64,000 bases of DNA from Ruegeria sp. Alg231-54 (lineage in GTDB: Bacteria; Pseudomonadota; Alphaproteobacteria; Rhodobacterales; Rhodobacteraceae). The position numbers and the translations under genes are program-made. Position 1 is the stretch's first letter. Every line of letters begins with the position of its first letter. The notes under the pieces are model-generated. The model ran no database searches. It was not told where the DNA came from and saw only the letters and a list, made by a program, of their open reading frames with translations. Positions 44,741-53,926 of this stretch are shown piece after piece. Location: the NCBI RefSeq assembly GCF_900143525.1, contig NZ_FREZ01000005.1:3-64002 (forward strand). Direction: 5' to 3'.

Positions 44741-46236
44741 GAGGTCCAACGGTAAAGCCAGACCTCAGAGGCTGGCTGTTTGTCTTTCAGCAACTGCGCG
44801 CGCAATTCGACATGGTCGCGGTCGCCGGGCTCGAACGAAAACGCCAGCCGCAAACCGCCTGTGTCGGGGTTGCGTTGCAGCACACCTTCGGATGTTTCGG
44901 CATGCGGCGAGTCCACGAAAACGGTCATCGCCTCGGGGTCGTCAAACAGCTCGCTTTCTTCAAAATCGATGACGGCCAGACGCCCTTCACCAAACGTGTT
45001 GTCGCCCATCGCGGTGTTGATCACGCGCGCCATCGGTGTGCGCTGGGGCTCATCCCCCCAGATCAGGCGATAGGACAGGTCGACCTGGCTGCCAGCCGTA
45101 TAGGGTTCGGCAGGGCGCCAGTAGGCAACGATGTTATCGTAGATTTCCTGATCCGCCGGAATTTCAACCAGCGTGACCGCACCTTTGCCCCAATCCGCAC
45201 CGGGTTCGACCCACAGGCTGGGGCGTTTGTGATAATTTGCCTCAAGATCTGCGTAATCCGAGAATTCACGCTTGCGCTGCAACAGGCCAAAGCCGCGCGG
45301 GTTGGTGTCGACGAACGACGAAATCTGCAGGCGGGTCGGGTTCGCCAATGGCCGCCACAGAACCTCTCCAGCACCGTTGCGCACCAACAGACCATCGCTG
45401 TCGTGTACGGCAGGGCGGAAGTCGTCGAACCGGCTGTGGTTGGTCTGATCGAACAGGAACATCGACGTGCCGGGGGCGATACCCACATGAGTCAGCTCTT
45501 CGCGTGGGAACAGCGTGGCTTCGATATCCATCACACAGTCCGCACCGGCGGTGACATTGAACCGATACGCACCAGTCACGCTGGGGCTGTCCATCAGCGC
45601 ATGGACGATCATGTCGCGCTGGCCGGGTTTTGGGCGTTCCAGCCAAAACCGGATGAATTCGGGGAATTCCTCTCCATCCGGGTCGCCGGTTTTCAGGGCC
45701 AGACCACGGGCCGAGAGGCCATAGACCTCACGCAGGCCGATAGCGCGGAAATAGCTGGCGCCTTGCCAGACGCAGAACTCGTCGGTTTGGCCGGGACGGT
45801 GCATTTCGGTGCGCAGACGCAGGCCGGAGAAACCCAGCGTGTCGTCGATTGGCAGTTCCGGGACGTCCTCGGATTTGTCGAACATCTCCAGATCAAACGC
45901 GACCGGAGTAGCCATTCCGCTTTCAACGGTTTCAACTTTAACAGTGCGCGGGAAGTATAGGCCTGGTGTGAAGAAGTCGACGTTGAAGGGCGTTTCCGTT
46001 TCATACCAAAGCGCACGGTCCTGCCGGAACCGGATCGAGCGATATTGCTGATACGTCAGATCCTGCCATTCCTGCGGCACCATCTCGCGTTCCGAATAAG
46101 GTCGGCTGGCCAGATCGCGGGCCATCTCAATGACGACATTGCGGTCAAATGGGACCTCACCGCCGGTGGCGAAGGTCGCGGGCGCAAATGCAAGCGCCGA
46201 CGTTGAGACCAGAAATGCGCGGCGTGTAAAATTCAT
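44737..46236 (-). CDS. opgG: Periplasmic glucan biosynthesis protein G (Tat-type signal)
   Basis: A 499-residue periplasmic beta-sandwich protein required for osmoregulated glucan synthesis. The N-terminus, FTRRAFLVSTSALAFAPATF, is a twin-arginine signal, resembling OpgD of enterobacteria rather than the Sec-type OpgG, so OpgD is an alternative name. Family blocks RDLASRPYSE and YQQYRSIRFR occur after the signal. It is translationally coupled to opgC and opgH by ATGA overlaps. Confidence 0.92.
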   Translation of the reverse strand: MNFTRRAFLVSTSALAFAPATFATGGEVPFDRNVVIEMARDLASRPYSEREMVPQEWQDLTYQQYRSIRFRQDRALWYETETPFNVDFFTPGLYFPRTVKVETVESGMATPVAFDLEMFDKSEDVPELPIDDTLGFSGLRLRTEMHRPGQTDEFCVWQGASYFRAIGLREVYGLSARGLALKTGDPDGEEFPEFIRFWLERPKPGQRDMIVHALMDSPSVTGAYRFNVTAGADCVMDIEATLFPREELTHVGIAPGTSMFLFDQTNHSRFDDFRPAVHDSDGLLVRNGAGEVLWRPLANPTRLQISSFVDTNPRGFGLLQRKREFSDYADLEANYHKRPSLWVEPGADWGKGAVTLVEIPADQEIYDNIVAYWRPAEPYTAGSQVDLSYRLIWGDEPQRTPMARVINTAMGDNTFGEGRLAVIDFEESELFDDPEAMTVFVDSPHAETSEGVLQRNPDTGGLRLAFSFEPGDRDHVELRAQLLKDKQPASEVWLYRWTS

Positions 46237-47450
46237 TTCTTAAACTTCCAAGGTTGTGACTTAAACCAAGCGGCCATGTATGCCACGCCGATGATCATCG
46301 CAAAGCCAATCATGTTGGCGACGAAAACACTGGCAACATCCCGCCCACTCAGGTCCAGACCGACGCCGATAAGTCGTGCTGCAGCCATCGAAAATACGAA
46401 CACTGCCAATGATTGCTGCCCAACTTTGGTGATGACGGTAAGCAGGAACTGCCAGACTTTGGCCGCTGTGCCCTGACCGGTTGCAATCAGGCGATGCCCG
46501 TGTTCCCCGGCGACAACCCAGCCCAGATACGCGAGTGACAGGAAATGCAGATAGCGGAACAGGCCAAAATCGGTTTTGTCGCGGAACTCTTTCGTGACCG
46601 GCCAGACCTTGCGGATTTCGTCAGCCAGATCGGGGGCCGCCGCGTTGATCCATGTGAACACCTTCCACGAACCAAAGGGCATCGAGAAGATCAGGAACAG
46701 TGCTGCCGCCCAGATCAAGGTTTTCGATACCGGGGGGGCAGGTATCCAGCCGCGCATGAAGGCAAAACCAGTGAAAAACAGCAGCTGCCAACCGAAAGGA
46801 TTGAAGAACCACTGACGTTCGGACCACGGTTCGGCTGGGAGGTCCAGAATGTCGGTCTGTGCGACCAGCCAGATCGCGACGGATGTCGCAGCGACGGCCC
46901 AGAAACCGAACCGGTAGAGGCCCATAAACATGGGCATCATTGCCAGAACCACCAGATACATCGGCAGGATGTCGAAATAGTTCGGAACATAGGTCAGCGT
47001 GAACAGACCCACGATCTGAGGCGCAGGATCGTTGAAGAAATGCTGTAGGTTCAAAGACGAAACGTAAGTCTTTTCAAACAACCCCGATTGATCCAACGCC
47101 GCCATCGACATGGCGACAAAAAAGAACAGGCAGATATGCGCCCAGTAGACCTGCCAGATACGGAACGACACGCGGGCCGTGCCCAGCCACCACCCTTTGC
47201 GCAGGAACGCTCCGCCGAAAGCGATCGCCGAGGCCATGCCCGAGCAGAACACGAAAATCTCGGTCGCGTCCGAGAATCCAAACCGCGCGGGAATCCACTT
47301 GGCCCATGGATCGTTCGGGATATGCGCGATCAGAATGATGAACATCGCGATACCGCGATAGAAATCCAGGCGCGGGTCGCGCGTGCGGGCAGGGGCCGCC
47401 GCAGAGGCAGACACTGGCGCAAAATCAGAAGCGGGCGAAACTGTCGCCAT
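46233..47450 (-). CDS. opgC: OpgC-type membrane acyltransferase
   Basis: A 405-residue inner-membrane protein of about ten helices. Residues 27-60, RLDFYRGIAMFIILIAHIPNDPW, give the RDxxxRG-like first helix and histidine of the acyltransferase-3/OpgC family. It probably adds succinyl groups to the glucan backbone, giving it negative charge. The start at 47450 is preceded by AAGGACAG; the longer reading from 47528 begins with a lysine-rich stretch. It heads opgC-opgG-opgH on the minus strand. Confidence 0.9.
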   Translation of the reverse strand: MATVSPASDFAPVSASAAAPARTRDPRLDFYRGIAMFIILIAHIPNDPWAKWIPARFGFSDATEIFVFCSGMASAIAFGGAFLRKGWWLGTARVSFRIWQVYWAHICLFFFVAMSMAALDQSGLFEKTYVSSLNLQHFFNDPAPQIVGLFTLTYVPNYFDILPMYLVVLAMMPMFMGLYRFGFWAVAATSVAIWLVAQTDILDLPAEPWSERQWFFNPFGWQLLFFTGFAFMRGWIPAPPVSKTLIWAAALFLIFSMPFGSWKVFTWINAAAPDLADEIRKVWPVTKEFRDKTDFGLFRYLHFLSLAYLGWVVAGEHGHRLIATGQGTAAKVWQFLLTVITKVGQQSLAVFVFSMAAARLIGVGLDLSGRDVASVFVANMIGFAMIIGVAYMAAWFKSQPWKFKK

Positions 47451-47481
47451 ACGTATTCTGTCCTTCTTGGTCTTAGTTTTT

Positions 47482-48858
47482 TTATTCAGCCGGGACGCTT
47501 TGTGCGTCTCCGTTGTCGCGTGCCGCATCGATCAATGTGCGGCGCGCAAGAGCGTAATTGTCTTCGCCCCCGGCTCTTTTGGCGCGACGGTCATCCAGGA
47601 TGCGCTCGACAGCATCCAGACGGCCGGCGCGCAGGCCGGAATCAATTGTGATGCGCTCGAATACATCACGTTGGGCGTGGCTTCCACCTGCCAGTTGCAT
47701 ACCTGCTCGGGCGTTCGATAAAAAGTCGAAGGCGTCGCCGTAAAGGCCTTCGCCAAAGGCCTCAAGCCCTTTGGCCGCTGCAATGCCCGGATCGGACATG
47801 CGGATCGGGGTGTCCCCCTGATTACGCTGCGCATCTTTTTGAATACGCTGCAACATCTTGCCGGTTGCCTCTGGGCGGTTATCGCCGGTCAGAGCCAGAA
47901 GATAGTGAAGATCGGCAAAAATCAGGCAGCCATCTTCGGTCCGCGCCGCACTAAGATCCGCCAGTTCTTCCCAGCGGTTGCCCACATTGACGCCCTCAAG
48001 CTCAAGCCGTGACAGCAGGGACGTGGCGTTCGAGATATCGCGGTAGTCGTCTGTTTTATCCTGACGGATGTAGTTGTCATACAGCTCCATCACCTGATCG
48101 ACCTGACCCAGATCCAGATGCATCAGCGCCTTGTGCCACCAGACGTGATAGCGGAAGTTGTTGCAGTGGGTCCAAGCCTCTTCGCGTCCTGCCAACCAAT
48201 CAAGGCCCAGCTGCGCGTTGCCTGTCATCTCATGCACGTGTGCAACGGCGTGCAGACCCCAGGCATCGTCCGACACCATCCACAGCGCCTGCCGACCTGC
48301 GATTTCGGCCTTTTCGTAGGCACCGGTTTCTTCCAACGCAAAGGAATGACAGCCCAGCAAATACCCACGACCTGCATGATCGGGTTCGTATGCCGGCAGA
48401 ATCCGCTCGATCGACCGGCGCATGCCTTCTGCGTCGCCAAGCACAAATCGCGTCGCGTGGCTGAGTTTCATTGCCAGCGAGTCTTGAGGGTGGTCGCGTA
48501 GAATATCTTCGAATTTTTGAATGGCTTGCGTGGGCAGGTCAGCCAGATACAGACCCAGCGCTTCGACATACAGCCGCTCGCGCGCTGAAACCGGCTGGCG
48601 TTCCATGGCGCTGTTGGCGGCTGCCATCGCTTCGACGGCGACCGGCATCATCTCGCGACGGCCCAGCAGGACCATGAACAAGCCTTTGATTGCGTGACCT
48701 AGGGCAAAATCGGGTTCAAGCTCCAGAACTTTGCCAAGATGCTGCGGCGTCACGGCGGCATGGGCCATGAACCCAAGCAGAACACCATCCCAGGCCTCGG
48801 CACTTGCCGGGTGGCTGAGGGTGTTCATCTGTCCGAAAACGTCTTGCTTCATGTTCAT
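47482..48858 (-). CDS. TTC38-like tetratricopeptide repeat protein
   Basis: A 458-residue alpha-solenoid resembling tetratricopeptide repeat protein 38. Repeats are visible as LGKVLELEPDFALGHAIKGL, AIQKFEDILRDHPQDSLAMKL and AEIAGRQALWMVSDDAWGLHAVAHVHEMTG, with WHKALMHLDLGQ near the middle. No signal peptide is present, so it is cytosolic. It may be a scaffold or an uncharacterised enzyme. It lies 31 bp before opgC on the same strand. The start is the ATG at 48858; nearby TTG 48870 and ATG 48852 are possible. Confidence 0.82.
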   Translation of the reverse strand: MNMKQDVFGQMNTLSHPASAEAWDGVLLGFMAHAAVTPQHLGKVLELEPDFALGHAIKGLFMVLLGRREMMPVAVEAMAAANSAMERQPVSARERLYVEALGLYLADLPTQAIQKFEDILRDHPQDSLAMKLSHATRFVLGDAEGMRRSIERILPAYEPDHAGRGYLLGCHSFALEETGAYEKAEIAGRQALWMVSDDAWGLHAVAHVHEMTGNAQLGLDWLAGREEAWTHCNNFRYHVWWHKALMHLDLGQVDQVMELYDNYIRQDKTDDYRDISNATSLLSRLELEGVNVGNRWEELADLSAARTEDGCLIFADLHYLLALTGDNRPEATGKMLQRIQKDAQRNQGDTPIRMSDPGIAAAKGLEAFGEGLYGDAFDFLSNARAGMQLAGGSHAQRDVFERITIDSGLRAGRLDAVERILDDRRAKRAGGEDNYALARRTLIDAARDNGDAQSVPAE

Positions 48859-49033
48859 GTTCCGATCCAATCGAGAATATCTACAGCACTTGATGTATCA
48901 GAGACTGTGGGCGGGTCGTATCAGTATCGGCCCTGCTCTCGAATTGGTGAAATGCCGTGTGGACAAAAATTGAAAAAAACCGCCGATTCAAGGGCATGTT
49001 TCAGCACCATGCCGCCGAAACGGGCACAGTGTT

Positions 49034-50218
49034 TCAATCGTCAAAGGGGTTTTCAGCGCGTAAAACGGCCTGCGTATCGGCCCCAAAGACGGGCGGAGCA
49101 GCCCGATATGTTACAGGTGTGCGCGACAGTTTCAGCGGATTCCCGATCAGTTGAACGTCGCCCGGTGCGGCCTGCATCGCGATCTGCATCTGGCGGGCTT
49201 CGACCTGATCGGTTGCAAAAACCTGATCCAAAGTCTGTACCGGGCCAACCGGAACCTTGCGGGCTTCGAGCTGCGCAATCATGGTCTCTGAAGCGTGGGT
49301 CTTCACCACCGGACGCAGCACGGCGTTTAACGCGTCACGATTTTCCAGCCTAGCTGGGTTGGTGGCGAAACGCGGGTCATCCGCCAGATCGGAGTGATCG
49401 ATGAATTCGCAGAACCGGCGGAACTGACTGTCATTTCCGACGGCCAGAATGACGTGGCCATCGGCGGTTTCATAAACGTCATAGGGCACGATGTTCGGAT
49501 GCCCGTTGCCGCGCCGTTGGGGTACGGTGCCCGAGGTCAGATAGTTCGCACCTTCGTTGATCAGCCACGCGATCTGCGCATCTACCAGCGCCAGATCAAT
49601 CTGCTGGCCTTCGCCGGTCTGATCGCGGTGGCGCAGGGCGGCCAGAATGCCGACACTTGCGTACATTCCGCACATTACATCGGCGATGCCCACGCCCACC
49701 TTCATAGGCGCGCCATCGGGTTCGCCTGTCAGCGACATGATCCCGCCGTACCCCTGTGCCATCAGGTCATAGCCCGGCTTGGACGCGTTCGGCCCGGTCT
49801 GACCGTAACCCGAGATCGAGCAATAGACGAGGCTGGGAAAGTCTTGCGACAACGTGGCGTAGTCCAGACCGTATTTCGCCAATCCGCCGGGTTTGAAGTT
49901 CTCGATCAGAATGTCCGCATGCGAGGCCAACCGTTTGATTTCAGATTGTCCCTCGGTCGTGGTGATGTCGATAGCCACGGATTTCTTGTTGCGGTTGGCC
50001 GACATGAAATAAGCGCTTAGATCGGACCGGTTGCCTTGCGCATCTTCGACGTAAGGAGGGCCCCATTGGCGGGTGTCATCCCCGCCGGTTGCGGGGTTTT
50101 CGATCTTGATCACGCTGGCCCCCAGATCGCCGAGCAACTGCGTGCAGGTCGGTCCGGCCAAAATGCGACTGAGGTCCAATACTTTGACGCCCTTCAGCGG
50201 TCCTTCAGATCCGGCCAT
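49034..50218 (-). CDS. CaiB/BaiF-family CoA-transferase
   Basis: A 394-residue class III CoA-transferase. Blocks VKVLDLSRILAGPTCTQLLGDLGA at the N-terminus, FKPGGLAKYGL, and the catalytic aspartate in QQIDLALVDAQIAW are present. These enzymes swap CoA between carboxylic acids (formyl/oxalate, succinate/malate and others), and the substrate pair cannot be read here. The start overlaps the ThDP-enzyme stop by fourteen bases, so the two genes work together. ATG 50218 has a G-rich leader; ATG 50221 is an equal choice. Confidence 0.86.
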   Translation of the reverse strand: MAGSEGPLKGVKVLDLSRILAGPTCTQLLGDLGASVIKIENPATGGDDTRQWGPPYVEDAQGNRSDLSAYFMSANRNKKSVAIDITTTEGQSEIKRLASHADILIENFKPGGLAKYGLDYATLSQDFPSLVYCSISGYGQTGPNASKPGYDLMAQGYGGIMSLTGEPDGAPMKVGVGIADVMCGMYASVGILAALRHRDQTGEGQQIDLALVDAQIAWLINEGANYLTSGTVPQRRGNGHPNIVPYDVYETADGHVILAVGNDSQFRRFCEFIDHSDLADDPRFATNPARLENRDALNAVLRPVVKTHASETMIAQLEARKVPVGPVQTLDQVFATDQVEARQMQIAMQAAPGDVQLIGNPLKLSRTPVTYRAAPPVFGADTQAVLRAENPFDD

Positions 50219-51824
50219 CATAGCCCCCACGGTCAATTTCTGCGGCAATCACGGTGAAAGAGTTGGCCTTCATCGCCTCATTCAGGGCAGTGCGCAGCTC
50301 CTCGCGGTTGCGAACGGTGTGACCGTTGCCGCCAAACGCCCGGCCCATGGCTGCAAAGTCGTGGTGGTCGAAATCCACGCCCCTGTTGCCCATCTGGCGC
50401 TGACGCTGTTTCAGCTCGATCAGCGCGAGGCTGGCATCGACAAAGACCAGAAAGATCGGGTTCCCGCCCATTTCGGCGGCAGTCGACAGCTCTCCGGCTA
50501 CCATCAGGAACCCGGCGTCGCCCGAAAAACTGATGACTGGGCGGTCCGGTTCTGCCAGTTTCAGGCCAATCGCCATTGGAACGGCGCAGCCCATGGTACA
50601 AAGCGCCGAGGACTGGATCAGCCCGCGTTCCTCAGAACATTCCCACATCTGACTCAGCAGAATGCGATGTGCGCCGCTGTCAGCCGTGGCCAGTGTTTCG
50701 GCAGGCAGGGTTGCGCGGGCTTCGGCGATGACGGCGGCGGGGCCCCATTCCTCATCGGTCGGGAATGCCTGAGCCAGCGCGGTTTTGGCCTGTGAGGGTT
50801 CGCCGCTCGGCCACGTCTTGCGGGCAGCATTGCCCTTTGCGATAGCCTCCAACGTGGCGCCGGTATCGGCCACCATATTCAGGCTGGCCTGATGCATATA
50901 GTGGTCGTTTACCACGGCCGAGATGTCGATGACACGCTTTTCTTCGGGGTCCCAGACCTCCCGCCAGCCGGGGCGCATCTCGATCGGGTCGTAACCAAGG
51001 CACAAGACCAGATCGGCCTGTTCAACCAGCGGCAAAAGGTGTTTGTCGGCCAGTGGCGATAGTCCGGCCCCGCCAAGACACAGAGGGTGATCTTCGGGCA
51101 CAACTCCCTTGGCTTTGTAGGTGGTGACAAAGGGTATGCCGAAATGTTCCAGAAACGCCTGCACGATATTGCGCGACCCGTCATACAAAACGTCCAGCCC
51201 GACAATCGCAATGGGTCGTTCCGCATCAGCCACCCAACGGCGCGCTTTCTCAAGGCAATTACCCTCTGGCGCGACGGCTGCAGCCTTGACAAGTCGCCGC
51301 TTCTTGACGCCAGACACCCGCATATCCGCAACCGAGATTGGAACGTCGATATGCACCGGGCCGGGGCGGGGCTGGTTGGCCAGCGATACGGCTTTGTCTG
51401 CCACGATATCCGCGCCCTGCGCCGTCAAGGTAAATGTCCCCTTGGTGATCGAGCGATAGACCTGTGCGTGATCCATGACCTGATGGGTATAGGTCAGCGC
51501 CTCATCCGCATCGACGCAACCGGTCAGCACGATCATCGGCACCCGGTCTTGCAAGGCGTTGGCGACCACGTTGATCCCGTTCATCGCACCGGGGCCAAGC
51601 GTCGCCACCAGAATAGCAGGTGCGCCGTCGCGGTGATGAACGGCTTCGGCCATGAATCCGGCGGCGTTTTCATGCTTGGTCAGGTGAAAGGTGATCCCCG
51701 CCTGCTCCAGCGCGTCCACCAACGTCAGAACTTCGCCACCGGGCATACCAAAGGCATGGCGGCATCCGGCCTCGTAAAGTCTTTGGGCCAAAAGGTCCGC
51801 GGCGCGGCGCGAAAGGTCCTGCAT
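50205..51824 (-). CDS. Thiamine-diphosphate-dependent enzyme of the acetolactate-synthase family
   Basis: A 539-residue ThDP enzyme in the order Pyr domain (HENAAGFMAEA, catalytic E52), central domain and PP domain (GDAGFLMVAGELSTA, with the metal/ThDP residues). Its neighbour is a CoA-transferase, which recalls oxalyl-CoA decarboxylase with formyl-CoA transferase; the pair may handle an acyl-CoA, but the Pyr-domain residues resemble acetolactate synthases more closely. No small regulatory ilvH-like subunit is present, which argues against branched-chain synthesis. Substrate unknown. Confidence 0.85.
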   Translation of the reverse strand: MQDLSRRAADLLAQRLYEAGCRHAFGMPGGEVLTLVDALEQAGITFHLTKHENAAGFMAEAVHHRDGAPAILVATLGPGAMNGINVVANALQDRVPMIVLTGCVDADEALTYTHQVMDHAQVYRSITKGTFTLTAQGADIVADKAVSLANQPRPGPVHIDVPISVADMRVSGVKKRRLVKAAAVAPEGNCLEKARRWVADAERPIAIVGLDVLYDGSRNIVQAFLEHFGIPFVTTYKAKGVVPEDHPLCLGGAGLSPLADKHLLPLVEQADLVLCLGYDPIEMRPGWREVWDPEEKRVIDISAVVNDHYMHQASLNMVADTGATLEAIAKGNAARKTWPSGEPSQAKTALAQAFPTDEEWGPAAVIAEARATLPAETLATADSGAHRILLSQMWECSEERGLIQSSALCTMGCAVPMAIGLKLAEPDRPVISFSGDAGFLMVAGELSTAAEMGGNPIFLVFVDASLALIELKQRQRQMGNRGVDFDHHDFAAMGRAFGGNGHTVRNREELRTALNEAMKANSFTVIAAEIDRGGYDGRI

Positions 51825-51902
51825 CAGTTATGCTCCGAAATAATGCGTCTTTGCAGATTGCTGAGGGCGCGTCCGGACGCAAGCAGGTTCACGGCAGTGT
51901 GA

Positions 51903-52361
51903 CTAATTGACTGCGGATTCCGCTACTGCCTGAAACTTTTCATCCAGTTCCGTCGCAATTTTATGCAGTGGCTCACCGCCTTGCTGGGCATAGGGGGCAA
52001 AGACGTGGCTTGGGGTTTTGTAGGCCAAAGTCGCCGTGCCGTCCGCATTTTCGGTCACGTAGAACCGGATGGGCGCTTCGATCATCGCGTTGATCGAGGT
52101 TTCCAGAACCCGCACCGCGTAGTCGTTGTTAAAGGCACCGATCACTAAGTTTCCGGGAATGATGATGCCACGGGCTGCCGCCGCCTTGGTGGGCCCAGCC
52201 TGCGTTACAACAATCAGACCATTTTCTTTGACAGCGGCCTTCGTATCCGCGACCAACGCATCATAGCTTTTGTCGGTGGAATGAACGGCCCAGCCCGACA
52301 GCGGTTCTTGCGCCAGCGCGGGAAGGGCCAGCAAATACAGTACGGTCGAAATAGCCTTCAT
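51903..52361 (-). CDS. Secreted DUF302-family protein
   Basis: A 152-residue protein with an N-terminal Sec signal (STVLYLLALPALAQ, cleavage after AQ) and a DUF302 domain (SYDALVADTKAAVKENGLIVV; APIRFYVTENADGTATLAYKTPSHVF). The family binds small ligands or metals in some cases, but its role is unknown. The start at 52361 removes a non-signal extension in frame upstream. It is 78 bp upstream of the ThDP gene and 100 bp behind cobF. Confidence 0.82.
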   Translation of the reverse strand: MKAISTVLYLLALPALAQEPLSGWAVHSTDKSYDALVADTKAAVKENGLIVVTQAGPTKAAAARGIIIPGNLVIGAFNNDYAVRVLETSINAMIEAPIRFYVTENADGTATLAYKTPSHVFAPYAQQGGEPLHKIATELDEKFQAVAESAVN

Positions 52362-52461
52362 CGTGCTGTCCTCATGGGTATGGGTACGAAATTGATGCCA
52401 GAAACTCGTATTTCGCGCAGTCACAATCCCGTGGGTAGCAGCCGCAGAAGTTGCCTTCGGA

Positions 52462-53205
52462 TCACTCCACGCGCCTTTTCAGGAGATAGATGTCCATGAT
52501 CCAGCCGTGATCCGCCCGCGCTTTTGCGCGCGTTTCGACTATCTGCGGCGCCATATCAGCCAAAGGACCGTGGATCAGGATTTCTTCCTTCATCCCCACA
52601 TAAGCGCCCCACCAGATATCATAGCCTGCCATCTTAAGGCTTTGGAACGAACATTCGCCGTCCAGCATAACAGCCACTTTCGAGGCGTTAGGCGGCCAGC
52701 CTTCATCCCGAATGCGCCGACCGGTGGTCACGACATACGGGGCGCCCAGATCGTTGATTGGTATCGCATGCGCCGCGGTCAGTGCCTGAAGCGCGGTGAT
52801 ACCAGGGATTACACGCGTCTCCGGTTGGGGTTGCAGCCGCGAGGCGATGCGCAGCGAACTGTCATAAAGCGACGGATCACCCCAGATCAACAGAGCAACC
52901 CGTTTAGCATCAGGATGTGCCGCGATTGCCTCCTGCCACCGCAGTGCGATTGCATCGTGCCATTCATCCACGCCACGCAGATACCCATCATCGGCGCGTC
53001 GTTTGGGAATATCAAAATATGCGATCTGTGGAGGGGTATCGCTAACCTGAGCGATAATCTCTTCCCGCAGCCCGGCAAGATCGGCCTTGTTCTCGCCCTT
53101 GCGCGGGATCAGGATCAGGTCTGCGTCCCGAATGGCACTAGCGCCTTGAAACGTCAGGTGGTCCGGATTGCCGGTGCCAATACCGATCAGAGTTAAGTCA
53201 AACAT
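52462..53205 (-). CDS. cobF: Precorrin-6A synthase (deacetylating)
   Basis: A 247-residue SAM-dependent methyltransferase of the aerobic B12 pathway that adds the C1 methyl to precorrin-5 and releases acetate. The tetrapyrrole methyltransferase fold begins LIGIGTGNPDHLTFQ and continues ALLIWGDPSLYDSS and VIPGITALQA. The start at 53205 overlaps the cobA stop by eight bases. The presence of cobF (with cobG) shows the oxygen-dependent route. Last gene of the cluster, 100 bp before the DUF302 gene. Confidence 0.94.
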   Translation of the reverse strand: MFDLTLIGIGTGNPDHLTFQGASAIRDADLILIPRKGENKADLAGLREEIIAQVSDTPPQIAYFDIPKRRADDGYLRGVDEWHDAIALRWQEAIAAHPDAKRVALLIWGDPSLYDSSLRIASRLQPQPETRVIPGITALQALTAAHAIPINDLGAPYVVTTGRRIRDEGWPPNASKVAVMLDGECSFQSLKMAGYDIWWGAYVGMKEEILIHGPLADMAPQIVETRAKARADHGWIMDIYLLKRRVE

Positions 53206-53926
53206 TGTCGGTCTCTGCCAGAGGGCCATAGAGGATCAGGGCAGGGGCCGTGCCGATCTCAGCGCCCAGCTTGTCCGCCAACTCACCAACCGTGGATCGG
53301 TGTAGCACCTGATCCGGGGTCGAAACGGATTCGGCCATCAGCGCCGGTGTCTCCAGCGGCAAGCCATGTTCATTCAGTGCCTTGACCAGTAAAGGAAATG
53401 TGCGCTTGCCCATGAATACAACGGTTGTGGCATCTGGGTCGGCAAGGGCGGTCAGATTCAGATCATCGGGCAGCTTGCCACTGACATCGTGGCCGGTGAC
53501 GAATTGTACGCGGCGCGCCGTGAGCCGCCGTGTCAGGGGAATGCCAGCCGCCGCCGCTGCGGCAACCGCCGAAGGGATGCCGGGGATAATCTCGTATTCG
53601 ATCCCTGCTTCGCGCAGCGCCACCAGTTCTTCTTCCAGACGTCCAAACAGACCGCCATCGCCTGATTTCAGTCGCACGACGCGGGCACCGTTATTGGCGT
53701 AGTCCACCAACAGGCGGCTGACGTGGTCTTGTTTCGGTGACGGGCGACCGGCGCGTTTGCCGACCCCAACAAGGTCTGCGTCCTGATGCGCATGGCTCAG
53801 GATTGGGCCACTGCTGAGGTCATCGAACAGCACCGCGTCTGCCTTTTGCATCCGATCCACGGCTTTAAGCGTCAGCAGTTCCGGATCCCCGGGACCAGAG
53901 CCAATGAACGAAACGAAACCGCTCAT
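53198..53926 (-). CDS. cobA: Uroporphyrinogen-III C-methyltransferase
   Basis: A 242-residue SAM uroporphyrinogen methyltransferase making precorrin-2, the branch point to B12 and siroheme. FIGSGPGDPELLTLKAVDRMQKADAVLFDDL and VRLKSGDGGLFGR are diagnostic, and PGIPSAVAAAAAAGIPLTRR follows. It is the single-domain CobA type, without the CysG dehydrogenase/chelatase. The ATGA overlap with cobB indicates a common transcript. Confidence 0.95.
   Translation of the reverse strand: MSGFVSFIGSGPGDPELLTLKAVDRMQKADAVLFDDLSSGPILSHAHQDADLVGVGKRAGRPSPKQDHVSRLLVDYANNGARVVRLKSGDGGLFGRLEEELVALREAGIEYEIIPGIPSAVAAAAAAGIPLTRRLTARRVQFVTGHDVSGKLPDDLNLTALADPDATTVVFMGKRTFPLLVKALNEHGLPLETPALMAESVSTPDQVLHRSTVGELADKLGAEIGTAPALILYGPLAETDNV

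Noticed and set aside
49034-51824. Oxalate degradation pair (oxc/frc) as a firm assignment
   Set aside because: The pattern of a ThDP enzyme with a CoA-transferase fits, but the ThDP protein's N-terminal block resembles acetolactate synthase, so I kept the function open.
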